The position numbers were made by a program, and so were the translations under genes. The notes under the pieces are model-generated. The model searched no databases. It saw nothing but the letters and a program-made list of their open reading frames with translations, and was not told where the DNA came from. Below, in pieces: positions 62,535 to 64,000 of a stretch of 64,000 nt of DNA (its first letter is position 1; the number at the start of each line of letters is the position of its first letter). This DNA comes from Blastopirellula sediminis (GTDB lineage Bacteria; Planctomycetota; Planctomycetia; Pirellulales; Pirellulaceae). The DNA is taken from contig NZ_JAJKFT010000010.1 in the NCBI RefSeq assembly GCF_020966755.1, positions 3,938,481 through 4,002,480 of the forward strand. Reading direction: 5' to 3'.

Positions 62535-63221
62535 ATGACAGATCAAGAGTACACCCCGACGCACTCCGAGCAGGGAAAACACCCTGCCAGCGATCCGTAT
62601 TGGACGCAGGAAGTCGTTCCGTCGGACATCGTCCTCTTGGATCTGCTTCGTCAGGCCCCCCATATGACGATCGCGGAGTTGGCCAGCGAGCTGGAAGTGA
62701 CCGCGACCGCCGTGCGTCAACGCCTAAATCGTTTGATGGCACAGGGTTATATTGAGCGTTTTGCCGAAAAGTCCGGTCGCGGCCGGCCGATCCACCACTA
62801 CCGTTTGACCGAAAAGGGAAAGCGTAAGGGGGGCGGCAATTTCGCCGATCTGGCAGTTGCTCTTTGGCAGGAAGTTCGGTCCATCAAGGATCCGGACGTT
62901 CGCCGCGGGCTGTTGCAGCGGATTTCGGAACGCCTGGTCGCCCAATATGCGGAAGAGCTGGAAGGGGTCGAGCTGGAAGAAAAGCTGCAAAAGATCGCCG
63001 CGATCTTCGGCGAGCGGCGCATCCCCATACAAGTAGAAACGCACGAGGGAGAACTCCCCGTGCTGAACGTCCTGGCCTGTCCCTACCCCGGTTTGGCCGA
63101 AATCGATCAGTCCGTCTGTGCGATGGAGAGGATCATGTTCGGTGAGCTCTTGGGCAACGACGTCCGGCTGGGTGAATGTCGTCTGAACGGCGACCCATGT
63201 TGCAAATTTGAGTTGTCGTAA
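62535..63221 (+). CDS. SufR-like winged-helix regulator with Fe-S-type Cys motif
   Basis: 228 residues from ATG 62535, with ribosome site AGAGGAATC. An N-terminal winged helix (about 30-95: MTIAELASELEVTATAVRQR, FAEKSGRGRPIHHYRLTEKG) is typical of the DeoR/ArsR-like SufR group. The C-terminal part carries C182, C195, C215 and C222/C223 in LACPYPGLAEIDQSVC and LGECRLNGDPCCKF, the kind of Cys set that holds an iron-sulfur cluster in SufR proteins. SufR represses iron-sulfur assembly genes when the cluster is present. No suf genes are in the window; they may lie elsewhere. The nuoB gene follows by 110 bp in the same direction. Confidence 0.82.
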   Translation: MTDQEYTPTHSEQGKHPASDPYWTQEVVPSDIVLLDLLRQAPHMTIAELASELEVTATAVRQRLNRLMAQGYIERFAEKSGRGRPIHHYRLTEKGKRKGGGNFADLAVALWQEVRSIKDPDVRRGLLQRISERLVAQYAEELEGVELEEKLQKIAAIFGERRIPIQVETHEGELPVLNVLACPYPGLAEIDQSVCAMERIMFGELLGNDVRLGECRLNGDPCCKFELS

Positions 63222-63333
63222 GCGTGGCCCGGAACTGCAGTTAAGCCCTGACGATTATGGGCGGTACGGTGTAGGATGTTGGGCGTGTCCGCTAGCTGCG
63301 GATAAAGCCTGATCCTGCAGACGGAGCGTGGTG

Positions 63334-63933
63334 ATGACAAAGCCTTGGATTGAAGGTCGCTTTGAAGAAAACGTCGTCTTTACGACGCTGGAGCAAGCGA
63401 TCAACTGGGCGCAGCAATCGAGCATTTGGCCGATGACGTTCGGCCTGGCTTGTTGTGCGATTGAGATGATGGCGGCCGGCGCCAGTCGTTACGACATGGA
63501 TCGGTTTGGCGCCGGGGCGTTTCGTGCGACCCCGCGACAAGCGGACCTGATGATCGTCGCCGGAACCGTGACTTACAAAATGGCGAGTCGCGTCCGTCGC
63601 CTTTACAACATGATGCCGGATCCGAAGTACGTCATCGCGATGGGCGCTTGCACCGTCGGCGGCGGACCTTACTTCAAGTACGGCTACCACGTCGTCAAAG
63701 GCGTGGACCTGGTCGTTCCGGTCGACGTGTACGTGCCGGGCTGTCCGCCGCGGCCCGAAGCGCTGCTCGAAGGGCTGATGCGGATCCAGGACAAGATCAA
63801 AGGAAAACGAATCAACAAGCGAAACGGCGTACGCGTCGAAGACGAGTTGCCGATTCCGCACCACAGCGGATGGGTCGACGCCCCGGGCGCCGAAACTCCC
63901 CTGACCGATCACCAGAAGATTACGAAAGCCTAA
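63334..63933 (+). CDS. nuoB: NADH-quinone oxidoreductase subunit B
   Basis: 199 residues (ATG 63334, preceded by two in-frame GTG and an ACGGAG site). It carries cluster N2 of complex I. The four Cys ligands are in [11 protein letters not shown] (C40, C41), MGACTVGGG (C106) and [10 protein letters not shown] (C137). [20 protein letters not shown] and the GTVT loop are family marks. It works at the end of the electron chain that passes electrons from NADH to quinone. The other nuo genes would be expected to follow beyond 64000, but none begins before the window edge. Confidence 0.95.
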   Translation: MTKPWIEGRFEENVVFTTLEQAINWAQQSSIWPMTFGLACCAIEMMAAGASRYDMDRFGAGAFRATPRQADLMIVAGTVTYKMASRVRRLYNMMPDPKYVIAMGACTVGGGPYFKYGYHVVKGVDLVVPVDVYVPGCPPRPEALLEGLMRIQDKIKGKRINKRNGVRVEDELPIPHHSGWVDAPGAETPLTDHQKITKA

Positions 63934-64000
63934 CCGCAAAGGTTGGCGGAAAAGAAGTTTCGCTGCTTCGCCACCCCCGGTAGAAGCGTTATTGGGATTG

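Noticed and set aside
63934-64000. Start of a following nuo gene
   Set aside because: No ATG with a ribosome site occurs before the window edge, so nothing can be called.

Overview
The window looks like a chromosomal segment of a planctomycete of the Pirellulaceae type (Blastopirellula/Bremerella/Rhodopirellula-like). The evidence is a 1271-residue protein that joins a putative dehydrogenase propeller, HEAT-like repeats and a C-terminal CxxCH heme domain of the Pirellula/Verrucomicrobium type, a Ser/Thr kinase with DWG in place of DFG, many small secreted proteins that open with planctomycete-like motifs, scattered genes in short operons, and abundant intergenic palindromes. I see no phage, transposase, CRISPR array, toxin-antitoxin pair or replication origin. 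Species-level assignment is inference from recollection of families, not from a search.

Layout. 1-8.3 kb: an acyltransferase cut by the window edge, a PBP4-type D,D-carboxypeptidase, small secreted or membrane proteins, an enolase-superfamily enzyme and an orphan NarL-type response regulator. 8.9-15.0 kb: a minus-strand central-carbon cluster transcribed in the order PPi-dependent phosphofructokinase, HAD phosphatase, 6-phosphogluconate dehydrogenase, SDR oxidoreductase, glucose-6-phosphate dehydrogenase. 15.3-19.0 kb: two small proteins (one Hpt-like), tRNA-Cys(GCA) with promoter and terminator, and a membrane Ser/Thr kinase with a Cache-like outer domain. 19.4-24.0 kb: an RND efflux adaptor and pump. 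24.2-25.6 kb: a MoaD/ThiS-like protein next to an Asp-box propeller. 26-35.6 kb: two Dus enzymes, a Tat-exported PF10091-type glycoside hydrolase, SIMPL protein, methyltransferase, an AT-rich GNAT gene, epoxyqueuosine reductase and a secreted/lipoprotein pair. 35.7-41.3 kb: a membrane protein and the heme-propeller protein. 41.8-47.9 kb: a complete oligopeptide-type ABC operon (lipoprotein, two permeases, fused double ATPase). 48-64 kb: branched-chain aminotransferase, UDP-sugar dehydrogenase, GT2 glycosyltransferase, quinone reductase-like MDR enzyme, NHL-repeat protein, biosynthetic arginine decarboxylase, MATE transporter, a pseudopilin-like membrane protein, an unusually long AgcS symporter, a SufR-like Fe-S regulator and nuoB.

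The strongest pattern not explained by single genes is in the spaces between genes. At least two families of long palindromic repeats (about 150 bp family A, six copies including one half copy; about 110 bp family B, three copies), several composite hairpin clusters and a 69-bp palindrome are present. All nine junctions where two genes converge contain an inverted repeat, and eight carry a long or strong one. Only two of the long family A/B copies lie between genes in tandem, and none lies in a divergent promoter region. This suggests a role as bidirectional 3'-end or terminator-like elements, or mobile REP-like sequences that are tolerated there.

Protein-level curiosities are the AgcS symporter with about 150 residues inserted near its N-terminus, the MoaD-like/propeller pair, the kinase with an outward Cache-like sensor, and the SufR-like gene whose -35 box overlaps a near match to a SufR operator.
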